This document shows, in pieces, positions 13,202 to 24,799 of a stretch of 64,000 bases of DNA. The notes under the pieces were generated by a model. That model was given only the letters and a program-made list of their open reading frames with translations, was not told the origin of the DNA and did not search any database. The stretch spans positions 201,066,001-201,130,000 of the forward strand of contig JBITNC010000001.1 in assembly GCA_050084985.1 (NCBI GenBank), written 5' to 3'. The stretch is from Nageia nagi (taxonomy: Eukaryota; Pinophyta). A program made the position numbers and the translations under genes. The stretch's first letter is position 1, and every line of letters begins with the position of its first letter.

Positions 13202-13656
13202 TGAAGAAATTAACCCTTTCTGAATTAATTTCTAATCTACCAAGATCTTAAGAAGGCACTTTCAACACCAACACTATAGCATAATAACTCAAACCAATCT
13301 CATAAATAACATAAGATATAAAGTGGTTCCTCCCTCCTTGGAAGTACATCCACTAACTAAGATCTTATTTTCAATGACTTCTCTTACAAAATCTCTTCTC
13401 TCTCTCAAACTCTAAACCTATAGCAAAACTTGCATTATAATTATGTAAATTGAGAGGGGAGGGTTCTTCTATTTTTTATAAGAAGAAACCCACTCTATAT
13501 TTAATCCCTTTTCTATTTTTAACTTCATACCTATTTTGAATCTTTCTCCTATTTTTATTCCCTTAATACTTTAAGGTATCTAAACATACTTTAAGTATTA
13601 AGTGAATTTACATTAAGGAGAAATATTATACAAATATTACATTACAAATTCTAACA
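13202..13656 (-). repeat. 5' LTR of the 5.5-13.7 kb copia element
   Basis: It is the full-length partner of 5519-5975. It starts TGTTAGAATTTG on the minus strand and ends TTCTTCA at 13202, immediately before AG and the tRNA-Met-type primer site. Confidence 0.9.
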
Positions 13657-13927
13657 GAGCCCAGAGATGAGCATTTAGTTTGGAGTTGCATTTTAGGTTC
13701 TCTTTATTTTCAAAAATTATATTTTAATTTTGGGTTGTAAAGAATTGGGGGTTTTATGGGTATTTAGCTCTTGGATGAGAACCTAATAACTTGGAAGAGA
13801 AGAAGCTCATGAAGAGTTTATAGAAAAAATCCTTTGAAACTTTCCATGTTTAAATTGAAATAAATCAAAATATAGTTTTGTGTTTTTTGTGAAATTAAAT
13901 TTTTAAACTCTATATTTTTAAACCTAG

Positions 13928-14012
<85 letters not shown>

Positions 14013-14307
14013 GATTTTAATATTTTAGCTATAGAGAGTAGAGGGGAGAGAGGGGTAGTGCAGCTTGATGGCCACCCCACCTCATCCGCTTTGTAATGTT
14101 GGAAGGAGGGGAGGCTAACAACTCAAGCTGCACCAACCATTCTCCCTAGGGTTTATTTCCCCCATGTAGTGGTGGGAGGGGTGGTAGCGGTGCATGGTGT
14201 AGTAACCACCCACTCCCCCTTTGTGTATAGTAATGGGGGTGGGCTAGGCATGCGATGTCAACCACCCACCAATACTTGAAAATAAAATTTTAAAATATAT
14301 AAAAAAA
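13657..14307. other. flank with (AT)n run and G/C-rich block
   Basis: No gene is recognised. An AT dinucleotide run covers about 13932-14010. A GC-richer block follows at 14035-14280 with GGGGAG and CCACCC motifs. Within it, GTGCAGCTTGA (14058-14068) and its exact reverse complement TCAAGCTGCAC (14123-14133) form an 11-bp inverted repeat with a loop of about 54 bases. Confidence 0.6.
13932..14010. repeat. (AT)n microsatellite
   Basis: A TA dinucleotide run of nearly 80 bp without interruption. It could extrude as a cruciform and is a likely site of length variation. Confidence 0.95.
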
Positions 14308-14321
14308 TGGATAGGGGGATC

Positions 14322-15057
14322 TGTTAACACCTAAAAAAGAATTTTAATTTAATTAAAATACCCCTTTTTAGTTATTTAAAATAATTTATTTAATTCATTA
14401 AATAAATACCTTTATCTATGTGCACTCTCATCTACCTTTGTGTTTTATGGTAACAGGTGGTTCGACCTCACAATAAGCCCAAGGAGGAGCCTTGGCACTT
14501 TACCTATTTCTTATAAAGGTGAAAGGGTGTGCATGATCATTCACATGACATGATCTTGCATTATCCTAAATCCTTGATAGGTGCTAATTTCTTGTGTCAT
14601 TATTGATTAGTATTTCTTAATGCCATGTATCAATTCTATAAATTGTTATTCTTTGAGATATACATTCATATGATCTTTCACACTTTTATGCATGATATTC
14701 TATAGAATGGTTGTCTAACGATGACATCGAGCTTGAGGCAAGGTTAAACTAAAAAGGTAATTGAGCATTATCGTTATGTTCCTAGCACCACCATTGGGTT
14801 GAGGTTGGATCTATGGCTCCATTCTTTGAAGAGGCTTGTCATTCGTCACCTTTCATTTAGATATCACCTTCTATCATCATCACAAGTAAAGCACAAGTTT
14901 GTATCTTTGATTTTCTAGTCTTGATAGGTTAAGGTCAATAGATCACTATCATCATTCTTATCATTGCTTATCTACAATTTCATGGTTAATTGGTTAATTC
15001 AATATTTTGTATTGTAACCTTAATTTAATAATTAATTTTATTATATTAGTGTAAACA
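14322..15057 (+). repeat. 5' LTR of the non-autonomous element
   Basis: It starts TGTTAACACC and ends TGTAAACA. A TATA-like box (TATAAAGG) lies at about 14512, conserved in the 3' copy (near 20504), which suggests the promoter position. Confidence 0.9.
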
Positions 15058-15075
15058 ATTGGTGAACTAGACGTA
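15058..15075 (+). promoter_or_regulatory. primer-binding site
   Basis: TGGTGAACTAGACGT begins two bases after the LTR end. The TGG is what the universal tRNA 3' CCA requires. I do not assign the tRNA. The 63.5 kb gypsy element has TGGTGAACCCGACGT in the same place, so the two use the same tRNA or did before mutation. Confidence 0.75.
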
Positions 15076-15583
15076 TCTTACAAAACCTAAAAATGTTTTT
15101 TATGGCATCACATTTTCTGTGGAGTCTTGCATTGAAAACCTTAGTTTTTATTTGCTTTCTGATTGTGTCAATTTTCTACAAAATTAAAAATCTTTATCAC
15201 TTGAAATTGTTATATTTGAGCAAATTTTATTTTTGGTGAATTTCATTTTTGAAAAAAATTCTAAATTTTGAAGGTCCTTTTGTTTAACTTGGTGAGCTCT
15301 AATGGTGCAAAATTTTGTCCAAACCATAGATAAACATAATTAGGAAATTTTTGTGAATTTTCAAGCACTAGAATTGCATATTTTACAAATTTTTGTAAAA
15401 AAATTCATTAAAAAACCCTAAAATTTCAACCTATTTTGCAGTTATTTGGTGACTTCTTTCATGATAAAACTTTCCAAAACTATAGGTCATCATAGTAAAC
15501 AACTTTTTGAGAGTCATTTTGGCCTTTTCTATTAATGTTTCATTAACATTTCTAGAGGTTTTCAATTTTTTTTTTTAATTATA

Positions 15584-16500
15584 ATGGCTTATATGTGCAT
15601 TCCTAGTGTTCTAATGCTTGAATTACTTAAAGATGGATATAATGTATTATTAGATGTATTTAGACCAAAAAATAATGATGAAATTTCAAAGGATACAATT
15701 TTTGAAACATTGAATGTTCAAAACATTGTTAAAGATGATATCCTAGATAATTCTTGTAGTAATGATGATAATGTATGCAAAGATCAAGGTCTAACCCAAG
15801 TGTAGGAAGAAGCAAATGACATTGCAATAAAGAGTCATAGCCCCTTAGATTTCAATGGTAATCCAAGCGACGACGCTCTAAGCTATGGCACCATTGCAGA
15901 TTCAAATGATAAGCAAGAAGAGGATTTCATCCCTATACCACAAGTTCAACTCTCAACAACCAAGGTAAGTAATTATTCTCAAGTTCCTTTTAATTATGAA
16001 TATGAAAATACAAACTTAGAAAAGGCTAGCAAATATTGTGATGATTATGATGAAATGGACCTAGTTGATATTGAGGAAAATGAAAACGTACATGATTGGA
16101 GAGATATATATTGTGATTTGCAAAACCAAAGTACTTTTCATAAGATGAATGAATTATCACTATAAGAACATTGGATAATGATACAATATTTAATGACAAG
16201 TTTAAGGAGCTATCAAAATTTGAAAAGCACAATATTCTTGTGGAATATGGTGAGTATATTCAAAAATGTAGATAAGAAAAATCAGGTCCATTTTATCGAG
16301 AAAGCATAGAGGACTCATAAGACAAGTTAGATACATTAGAATGAATGACAAAACAATTTAAACAAGAATGCTTCAAAGAAGATATAGATTATAATGACTA
16401 CACAATAGAAGAAAGCATAATAGGATATGTAGAAATTAGTAAAAAGAAAAAGAGTGTCACTCAAAAATGGATTCCAAAAACTAAATGTCAAAATAGATAG
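15584..16500 (+). pseudogene. unrecognised acidic reading frame in the LTR element
   Basis: An ATG at 15584 opens 73 codons ending in TAG. The same frame then continues past the stop as Asp/Glu/Asn-rich sequence (for example DDYDEMDLVDIEENENV) to about 16165, followed by shorter pieces. The composition is coding-like compared with the surroundings. No zinc knuckle, protease or RT motif is visible. By position just inside the 5' LTR it may be a gag remnant. The acidic character also resembles the spacer between protease and RT in the 48.5 kb gypsy element. Function unknown. Confidence 0.4.
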
Positions 16501-19190
16501 TTGACCATGTGTTCTCTTGCATTTCATATAGGGTAGGAATGCATTTTGGCATCATAGTTGCATTATTAGGTGCATAATCATGCTAGTCATATCAGTTGCA
16601 TTTCATGTTATCATGTATCATTATGTCTTGTGATAGTCCTTTTCTCTTAAATTCAAGATGCACAGGCCAATGTTTTGCAAATGTTGCATAGTCATTATTT
16701 GAATTTACTAATTATGAATTTTTGTCACTTATTATAAATTATTTATCTTGCATAAAAATCAAAGGGTTGCATCTAATGTTTTTTGCCAAAAAGGGATCAA
16801 AAATGGAAAATGAGGTTGTTATCATAAATGACAGATGTTTCTTGTAGAAAGACAAAAAAATAAGGCTTGCAAGAATAAAATGTCACTTTATGGGGGTAGG
16901 GAACCCAACATTGTTGCCATGTTTTGAGCACTTCTACTACATTTTAAGCATTTATTTTTGAAAATATAATAATATTAATGGAAAAATATTAAAAAAAATC
17001 ATCTAAAAATGCTTCTCGGATCAAAAGTTATGGATGTTTCAAGTTTTAGGGTTGGTAAGCACAAAACATGTCGGTTTCCATCATAAAATCAGTGTTCTTT
17101 TCTAAGAATTTGATCAAGTCAGATGGTTTTTGTCAAAATTCATGAGTCCAAATTTATTGTGCAAAAATAATGAGCTTAATTAGATATGTACAACAAAAGT
17201 TATGCTTGTTGGAAGTTAGTAATTTTCTTGATAATTTCAAGTTTACAAGAATGGTTCAATCATGAAGCAAGAGCGTAAAAATGGGGAAATATGCAATCCA
17301 AGGCTGAAAATTTAAGGATAAACATGTTTTAGGTATTTCAATATGTTGTATCAATTATATTTCATGATTTCAAGGAATTTGGAGTTTTTCTTAGTACAAG
17401 TCAAAAGTTGTCAAAAAGTTGCAAGAAGTGAAAATATTGACCACCAACCTTCAAGTCAAATTGCAAATAAGGTATAAATGAATGTTTCATCCCTATCCAT
17501 CAAGTTTTCTAAGTTAATCTTATTATGATAGAAATAATGAAAATGGACATAATCACTAGTTGTGTTGTTAATAAGGAAAATGGTCAATTTTGGCAACTCT
17601 TAGTTAGGACTGGGGGCATGTTGATTAGTGAATTGAGTTGATTCAGATTCAGTATCAAATGTATTAGAATTATATAATGTGAGTTCAGTATGGAATGTTA
17701 GTTGGCATTTCATATTATCAATGAGATCTCAACATGTATGAATTTGCCTAAGGTAAGCAAGTTTCAAAAACTCTAAGCACTGATGCTTAGAGTTAGACAT
17801 AAATTTCAGATAATTAGATCAGATTTTAGCATGTTGGTCTCAAAAATGATAAGAAGTTCAATTTTTTGGTTGATTTTATTAACATTACTGGGCAACACTG
17901 CTCAATATAGGATGAAATTTGGTGTTCAAATTTTTGGCTCAGTTTCATATCAGTGAATTTAGTTAAGAAGAGGTTTGCAGCTTTGAGTCCTTTGTACTTA
18001 GGACTTAAATTACATCTTAAATCCTTATCCTCTGATCTCATATCATGCTTTTCATGTTTATAATATTTTTCTTATCATAAGTTATTTGTCATATCATATT
18101 CTTCATGTGATGATTATTATTGAACACTTTTCATATCAATTTTCTTATGTATCATGTTTTTGATATCATGCCTTTCATATCATATTTCTCATATTAGTCT
18201 TATCATTGGTATCTATGTAAGAGAGGGAAATTATTTTCAATACCTCTATGAAAAGTGGGGGTATATCATTGCTTTTAGGTAAGACCTCTTAAATGGGGCA
18301 ATATACTTGGTAATTTTAACGTTGTTCTTGTATTTGATATTTTTTTTTTATTTTGTCATATCTATGTACTTATCAATTCTGTATCACTAACATTTTAGGA
18401 AATGAGAACATGAACCTAGAGATGCTGCTATGATCTTGGCATCATCACTATGTTATACATGTAAAAATCCAATGCCTTTAAAACATCTGATCTTTCATAG
18501 ACTTAACAATGAGAAAAAGATGATTGGTTTAAAAACTTGATATTCATATCATTGCATATCACTTGTCATATATTTCTTAGCACATCTATTTGCTTATCAT
18601 ATACACATTATCATATGCTTCTTTTCATATTAACTGAGTTACAAATGCAAAATTGTTCATAACTTAAGTGCAGTAGAATCTTTATCATTACTTGATTTTC
18701 AATAGCCTATTGTCATATTTTCTTATCATATATCAAATATTGCTTATTATATCTTGTTTCTTATCAATAAAATTATGCTTATCATATCTTGTCATGTCTT
18801 ATGCTAAATAGATAATCTTATCTGCTAACTCACTTTGTTAAGTGCTTGTCAAACCATAGCATTACTATTAATGGCTTATCTACTAAATGAATAAAAATTG
18901 ATGTTCTTATCAATTGCATTTATCCTAAATTGCACTTGTAAATTATTGCATGGCTAATGATCAAAATGTCATTTTATTATTATCACATTATGATTATTAA
19001 TAAAAATGATTTGTCTTCAGAAATTGCTTATTTACTTTTTTTATCACACTAAAATGATGACTATCTATATTGCTTAGCATATCTTATCAAAAGGTGATTG
19101 TCTATTTCATATAAAAAATTAAACTTGTCTATGCACTTATCATATCTTATCTATTATGATTTTCAAAATATCATCTATTAATCTTAATAA
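16501..19190 (+). other. non-coding interior of the LTR element
   Basis: No open frames of note and no protein motifs. The stretch 18000-19200 is rich in CATATCAT and TTATCATAT words, a diffuse low-complexity pattern rather than a regular array. Confidence 0.5.
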
Positions 19191-19227
19191 TTGGCATCAT
19201 TTGTATTGAAGGAGCACTCTTATCAAT

Positions 19228-19540
19228 AAAATCCATGGAAACATGGTGGCTTGGGGCAACCAAGTTGGTCACTCTTATCATTGATTCCTTTGTATCAAAG
19301 GTTCATTCTTATCAAATCCATGGAAACATGGTGGCTTAGAGAGACCAAGTTGGTCACTCTTATCATTGACTCTTTTGTACCGAAAGGTCATTCTTATCAA
19401 ATTCATGGAAACATGGTGTCTTAGGGAAACCAAGTTGGTTACTCTTATCATTTAACTCCTTTGTACTAAAGGGTCATTCTTGTCAACAAATCCATGCTAA
19501 CATGGTGGTTTGGGAATCCAAGCTGGTCCACATAAACTTA
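19228..19540 (+). repeat. tandem array, about 86 bp x 4
   Basis: The word TCCATGGAAACATGGTGGC or a close variant recurs at about 19231, 19317, 19401 and 19489 (spacing 84-88 bp), each followed by CAAG(T/C)TGGT and CTCTTATCATT. It lies in the 3' untranslated part of the LTR element. Confidence 0.9.
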
Positions 19541-19600
19541 TTATCTCCCTTCTTCACTCTTGGTGGGTAAATAACCAAGAATAGGTTTGATTTCTTATTT

Positions 19601-20010
19601 GCTATGCTTTAGGATATCTTTGTTAATCAAGGTATGCAAAAATCTTTAAAAAGCAAATAAAATTCATAAAATGCTATGCTTTAGGATATATTTATTAATT
19701 AAGGTATGCCAAAATATTTGACAAGTGAATAAGATTCATAGAATGCTATGCTTTAGGATATTATTATTATGAAGGTATGCCAAAATATTTAAAAAGTGAA
19801 TAAGATTCATAAAATGCTATGCTTTAGGATATCTTTGTTATGAAGGTATGCCAAAATATTTAAAAAGTGAATATGATTCATAAAATGCTATGCTTTAGGA
19901 TATCTTTTTTAATTAAGGTATGCCAAAAATATTTAAGAAGCTAATGAGATTTATAAAGTACTATGTTTCTAGATATGTTTGCTAAGATATGCCAAAATAT
20001 TTTAAGAGCT
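19601..20010 (+). repeat. tandem array, about 72 bp x 6
   Basis: GCTATGCTTTAGGATAT starts at 19601, 19673, 19745, 19816 and 19888, with a degenerate unit at 19960. The period is 71-72 bp. Each unit also has AAGGTATGCC and an ATTCATAAAATG end. It is the second array directly upstream of the 3' LTR. Confidence 0.93.
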
Positions 20011-20312
20011 AACAAGTCTTACATGAGATGTATGATACACCCTCATCATTAAGTTGAGGTAGTAAGTTCTTCTTAACTGAAGGTTCTGTGTTCTTTCCAT
20101 TGGATTGCTCCTATGATGAGCAATTCATCATATCATAACCAATTCAAAGAGAAGGCATAATATCAACAAAAATAGGGTCATCTAAAGCTACCATCATGAG
20201 ATAATTTATTGGGGAGTACTTTTTTGCTCTCATATTTTTTCTTGAATATACTTTGAATTATGTTTTGATTTCTTTTGTTCAAAGCATCAAATCATATTCA
20301 AAGTGGGGCATT

Positions 20313-21047
20313 TATTAACACCTAAAAAGGAATTTTAATTTAATTAAAATAGCCCTTTTTAGTTATTTGAAATAATTTATTTAATTCATTAAATAAATAG
20401 CTTTATCTATGTGCACTCTCATATACCTTTTTATTTTATGATAACAGGTGGTTTAGCCACAAATAAACCTAAGGAGGAGCCTTGGCACTCTACCTATTGC
20501 CTATAAAGGTGGAAGGGTGTGCATGATCATTGACATGATGTGATCTTGCATTATCCCAAATCCTTAATAGGTGGAAATTACTTATGTCATTATTGATTAA
20601 TATTTCTTAACACCACTTATCAATTATGGAAATTATTATGCTCTAAGATATACATTCCTATGATATTTCACACTTTCATGCATGATATTCTGTGAAACAA
20701 AGGTCTAATGATGATATCGAGCTTGAGGTAAGGTTAAATTGGAAAGTTAGACGAGCATTATCATTGTGTTCCTAGCACTATCATTGGGTTGAGGCTAGAT
20801 TCGTGTCTCCATTCTTTAGAGAGGATCATTATTCATCACCTTTCATCTAGATATCACCTTTTATCATCATCATAGGTAGAGCATAGGCTTGTATCTTTCA
20901 TTTTTCAATCTTGATAGGTTAAGGTTAATAGATCACTGTCATCATTCATATCATTGCTTATCTATAATTTCATGGTTAATTGGTTAATTAAATATTTTGT
21001 AATATAACCCTAATTTAATAATTAATTTTATTATTTTGATGTAAGCA
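20313..21047 (+). repeat. 3' LTR of the non-autonomous element
   Basis: It aligns end to end with 14322-15057. It starts TATTAACACC (TG changed to TA) just after the purine tract AAAGTGGGGCA and ends TGTAAGCA, followed by TGATC. Confidence 0.9.
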
Positions 21048-21991
21048 TGATCTCAAATTTAGGCCCTTTAAGGCACCTAAATGAGCATGGAGTGAGTCTC
21101 CCCACTCCAAATAGCAAGTGAGCCCCCTAAACCCTAAATCAATGAAGAAAATAGAAATATGTATGCTTATTTATGTAAATGATTATGCCTATGTGATCAT
21201 TTAGCAATTTTCATATTGGATTTGAACAATTAGAAAGGATCTTTATATGTTTCAATGGTCAAATATGAGATCTAATGTATAAAACCTTAAATGCTATGAA
21301 ATAAAAAGATCTTTAAAGATCCCAATAAGATCAAATAGATGCTTACAACATGTTTTAATACTATTATGAGTTCAAAATATAATTTCTATGATGGAAATAC
21401 AAATTAAGATGATTTTAGCCTATCAAAAATACTACATGCACATAATAATCATGTGTGGACATAAGGCTTAATAGATCCAAGATTTTCCATGGTGAGATTA
21501 TCTCCAAAACCTACAAAAACTTTGAGCATACAAGTATATTTGTAATATGAATTGAGATTGGTCATAAGAATATTACCATAAGTATGGTAACATGAAGATC
21601 CTTGGCTTGTAATGGTGAGAAATATCCTCTGAATGCAAGTAACTCTTGAGAAATCCTCAAAACCCTAGCTTCAAACTCTCTTAGTAATCTTGGAGCAATA
21701 TGTGAGCAAAATTCATTAGTGAGCATAAATAATAATGAACCAAGAGTCAATGTGTATGAGAAAATTCTATTTTGACATTGAGTTTTATACCTTCATGGAT
21801 AACTTAAGTGAATATATCTAGATACCCACTTTTGCTACTCTTTTGGGTTTAAGTCACTTTTACTCTTTTTTGAACATTTGAATAGTTGATTTTGCATAAT
21901 CAAATGTTAGGAGTAAATCAAATAATGGATTAAAGCATGTTAATAAAATAAAACTCATCTACTCAAAAAGTGTTATTTTTTGGTATCTAAA
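21048..21991 (-). repeat. 3' LTR of the giant gypsy element (main part)
   Basis: It matches 38793-39278 plus 40445-40932 in order and orientation, for example GAGCATGGAGTGAGTCTCCC in both. The alignment continues into 14308-14321 on the far side of the 14.3 kb insertion, where all mismatches in a 15-base comparison are transitions. Confidence 0.75.
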
Positions 21992-22159
21992 TTTTTCCCC
22001 TATTGAACGAGCTCTTTTGCACAAAAGACTTAGTTCAACAAGTGTAGATAGTTGGAAGTTAGTTGAAAAGACATTTTGAACCTTTTGAACTTTGAACATT
22101 TTAAATTTGAAACATTTGAATGAAAATATGTAAAATTATGCATTCATGGTGAAAAAAGC

Positions 22160-22470
22160 ATAAACTTTAGAACAAATATGAATAGAAATTTGAATGTAGT
22201 ATTTGTCAAATTCAAATGCTAAATAATGTGTTCTTTGAGATAAAAAAAAATTAGAACAAATATGAATAGGAATTCAAATGTAGTATTCGTTAAATTCGAA
22301 TCCTAAATAATGTGTTCTCAAAAAATTTAGAATAAATATGGATAGCAATTTGAATGTACCTTGCAACAATTCAAACCCTAACCAATGAGTTCATGGTAAA
22401 TTCATAACAAATATGCGTACCAATTCAAATGTAATATTTATCAAATTCAAATGTTAAGCAATGTGTTCAT
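22160..22470 (-). repeat. tandem array, about 78 bp x 4
   Basis: The word (G)AACAAATATGAATAG and variants recurs at about 22170, 22254, 22330 and 22404, each followed by a TTGAATGTA-like word and a TCAAATTCAAATG-like word. Spacing is 74-84 bp. It lies just inside the 3' LTR of the giant gypsy element, that is, in its 3' untranslated region. Confidence 0.75.
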
Positions 22471-24799
22471 GTAGGTAGGACTTTGAAGCATTTATAGTAT
22501 TTGATAATTGAATACATCAAACTTATGCAAAGGATTCATGATGGAGTAAACACATAGGGTTACTAAAAAGCACTCAATCTTGTTGAAAAACTTTAAAATT
22601 TGCATAATTTGAACTTTTTGTATTTAAAAATTTGAAATAAGGTGACTTTGAACAATTTTAAAATTGTGAAAATTTTGAAAAAACTTTGAACAATTTTGCA
22701 TTTTTTGAAATTATTTGCACTTTCAGAAAAAAGAATTCAAAAATTTTGTACAATTTAGGTGCCCCCCTCGAATGATATTGTATTGATCATAACGGTCAAT
22801 ACAAAATCGATTGAAAAAAGCGAGAATTGTGTGACTTTTATTTATTTTGCATATTTTTTGTGTTTATTGCCCCAATGTAATATGGTAAGAAAATACAAGG
22901 GTTAAAAAAGATAATTTGAATAATTTTGACAATGTTGGGCCCACCAATAGACCAAAAATTCAAATTTGAACATAAATTGGTCAAAAAGGGGTAAATAAGT
23001 GATAAAAGGTTATCATTTTTAACTTATTTGCATATTTGAAAATTTGAAATTTGGTGGAGGGAGAGTAATTGAAAAACTATGGTGTCAAATGATGTACCTA
23101 CAGCTCCAATTATCATTGGTCAAACATGCCTTGGATATGAGGTAGGCTCGTAAACATGAATCTCTAATTTTTTTATGAATTTAGTGAAATTTTAATGTGT
23201 TTTTAATGTAAAATAGTCTAAATTTTGAATTTTTCTCATTTTAGCTCCAAATTGCCCCTATCTAATTGGATAAAAACATAAATTGAATAATTAGAACATA
23301 GGAAAACATCCCCCAGACTAGTTCTACCCCAATTGAGCCGAATTGAGAGAAATTTAAATTCTAAAACATAGGTAAAAAGAGGGTTTTAGGTGGTTTTTTG
23401 TTCATTTTTTTCAAACGAAGGATCAAATCCAAATTTTTTTTAATACACACATATTTTTCACCCCTCATTACATTTTCATGATGCCAAACTTTCAAAAAAT
23501 GGGCTAATGTATTTAAAAACGTAATTTTGCCCAAAAAACCATGTTAAGAGGGTTTGCAAATTTGAAATTTGTTGATTTCTCTCAAATAAAGCATCAAATC
23601 AAAAAATAAATCAGGGCCAACCTCATTATTTACACCTAATTAGGTCCCCATAGCCTTCATTTCATCAAAAACAAAGTAAAATGGTGATTTTATGCATTTT
23701 TTTACTCTTAATTCCTAGGCATGATCCAAACTATGCCTTGGGGCCAGGTGCATTACGTCTAAGAGCTTGGGGCCAAGAGTACTATGCATAGGACCAAGAA
23801 CATCATGACTAAGGGAAAGGCCCCCAAGCATACTACACCTAGGTCTAGGTGCACCATGCTTAGCTTGTAGCTCCAAATGAGGTCTATTTTGGTCATTTTT
23901 CAAAATTTTACTCTTCGATTTGCATGTTAAGCATGATTTGATGGTAGTTTCTCAAATTTAACCCTATGTAAATAAGATATTGCACAATTTTATATGATTT
24001 TATAGAATTTTGTAAAGTTTATCCAAAAAATAAAGTGTTGATAACTTTTTTGAAAAAGCATCAAGTCAACTATTGAAACTTCATAAACTCACTAGTCGAT
24101 CTCATAATATATTGAAAGTTGATATTACACCAAAAATTCATGTCTCTTGTTGATTTGTAATGTAGTTACGCAAAATTCATAATTGATCTTAGTTAGATGA
24201 AATCTTATTTTTTTTTTTCACAAAAAGAAGTATTCCAAATGCAAGTATCTTATTTTTTGTACTTATTGCATAAATTGTGTAATATCATTAATTGAAAATT
24301 AATAAATAGTCATGCTTTTTGAATTTTAAAATGCAACACTTATACATGTTGAGGATAAAATTGTAATTATTTACCAAGCAAATGTATTAATGCAAACTAA
24401 TCATTTATCAGTACCATAGTGCTAGGTGTAAGTTACCCCGGTTTGAATTAGGACACCTTATTTGCATGGACTATTTTATAGTTTGGAGTCCTTGAAGGAG
24501 AAGATAATGAAAAATAATTAGCTAAAAAATTTGACATGATGACTCAATGATTACAATGGAAACTACAACACAATGAAGGTACAAATAAGTTTTGAACACT
24601 TATGAATGCAAGTTTGGTACTTTTGATATATATGTTGGTTTGAACATATGATAACATGATTAATATGGTTTCGCTTTTTTGTGATATAGCCTGATGAGAC
24701 TATATGCATGTACCATTGCTTTCACAAATTATATATACACCTTTAGTATTAGATGCTAGTTACAAAGTGAATGTGGCTACATAATGTGAGGTTAAGGTA
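22471..24799. other. non-coding 3' region of the giant gypsy element
   Basis: No protein motif is seen. A CCTAGG-type word cluster occurs at 23715-23880 (TGCCTTGGGGCC, CACCTAGGTCTAGGTGCACC). A loosely similar cluster occurs at 38100-38240 in the opposite orientation. Confidence 0.45.

Larger units (their letters stand above)
5519..13656 (-). mobile_element. old Ty1/copia LTR retrotransposon
   Basis: It is bounded by two LTRs of about 455 bp. The primer-binding site on the minus strand, at about 13188-13199, reads TGGTATCAAAGC, the initiator-Met tRNA type usual for plant copia elements, two bases inside the LTR. The polypurine tract AAAGGGGAG abuts the 3' LTR at 5976-5984. Gag, integrase, reverse transcriptase and RNase H remnants lie in copia order (integrase before RT) at 10818-6988. 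The flanks GAACT and GAGCC agree at three of five positions, a weak target duplication. The LTRs differ at roughly a tenth of positions by eye, so the insertion is old and the coding region is dead. Confidence 0.88.
14322..21047 (+). mobile_element. non-autonomous LTR retrotransposon
   Basis: Two LTRs of 736 and 735 bp bound a 5.25 kb interior. The flanks are GGATC and TGATC, a 5-bp target duplication with one mismatch. The primer site at 15060 reads TGGTGAACTAGACGT and the polypurine tract before the 3' LTR reads AAAGTGGGGCA. No protease, RT, RNase H or integrase is recognised, so it would depend on enzymes from a related element. The gypsy element at 55.8-64 kb shares the LTR start (TGTTAACAC or its mutated form), the purine tract and a near-identical primer site (TGGTGAACCCGACGT), and is the obvious type of partner. 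Two tandem arrays precede the 3' LTR. Confidence 0.85.
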
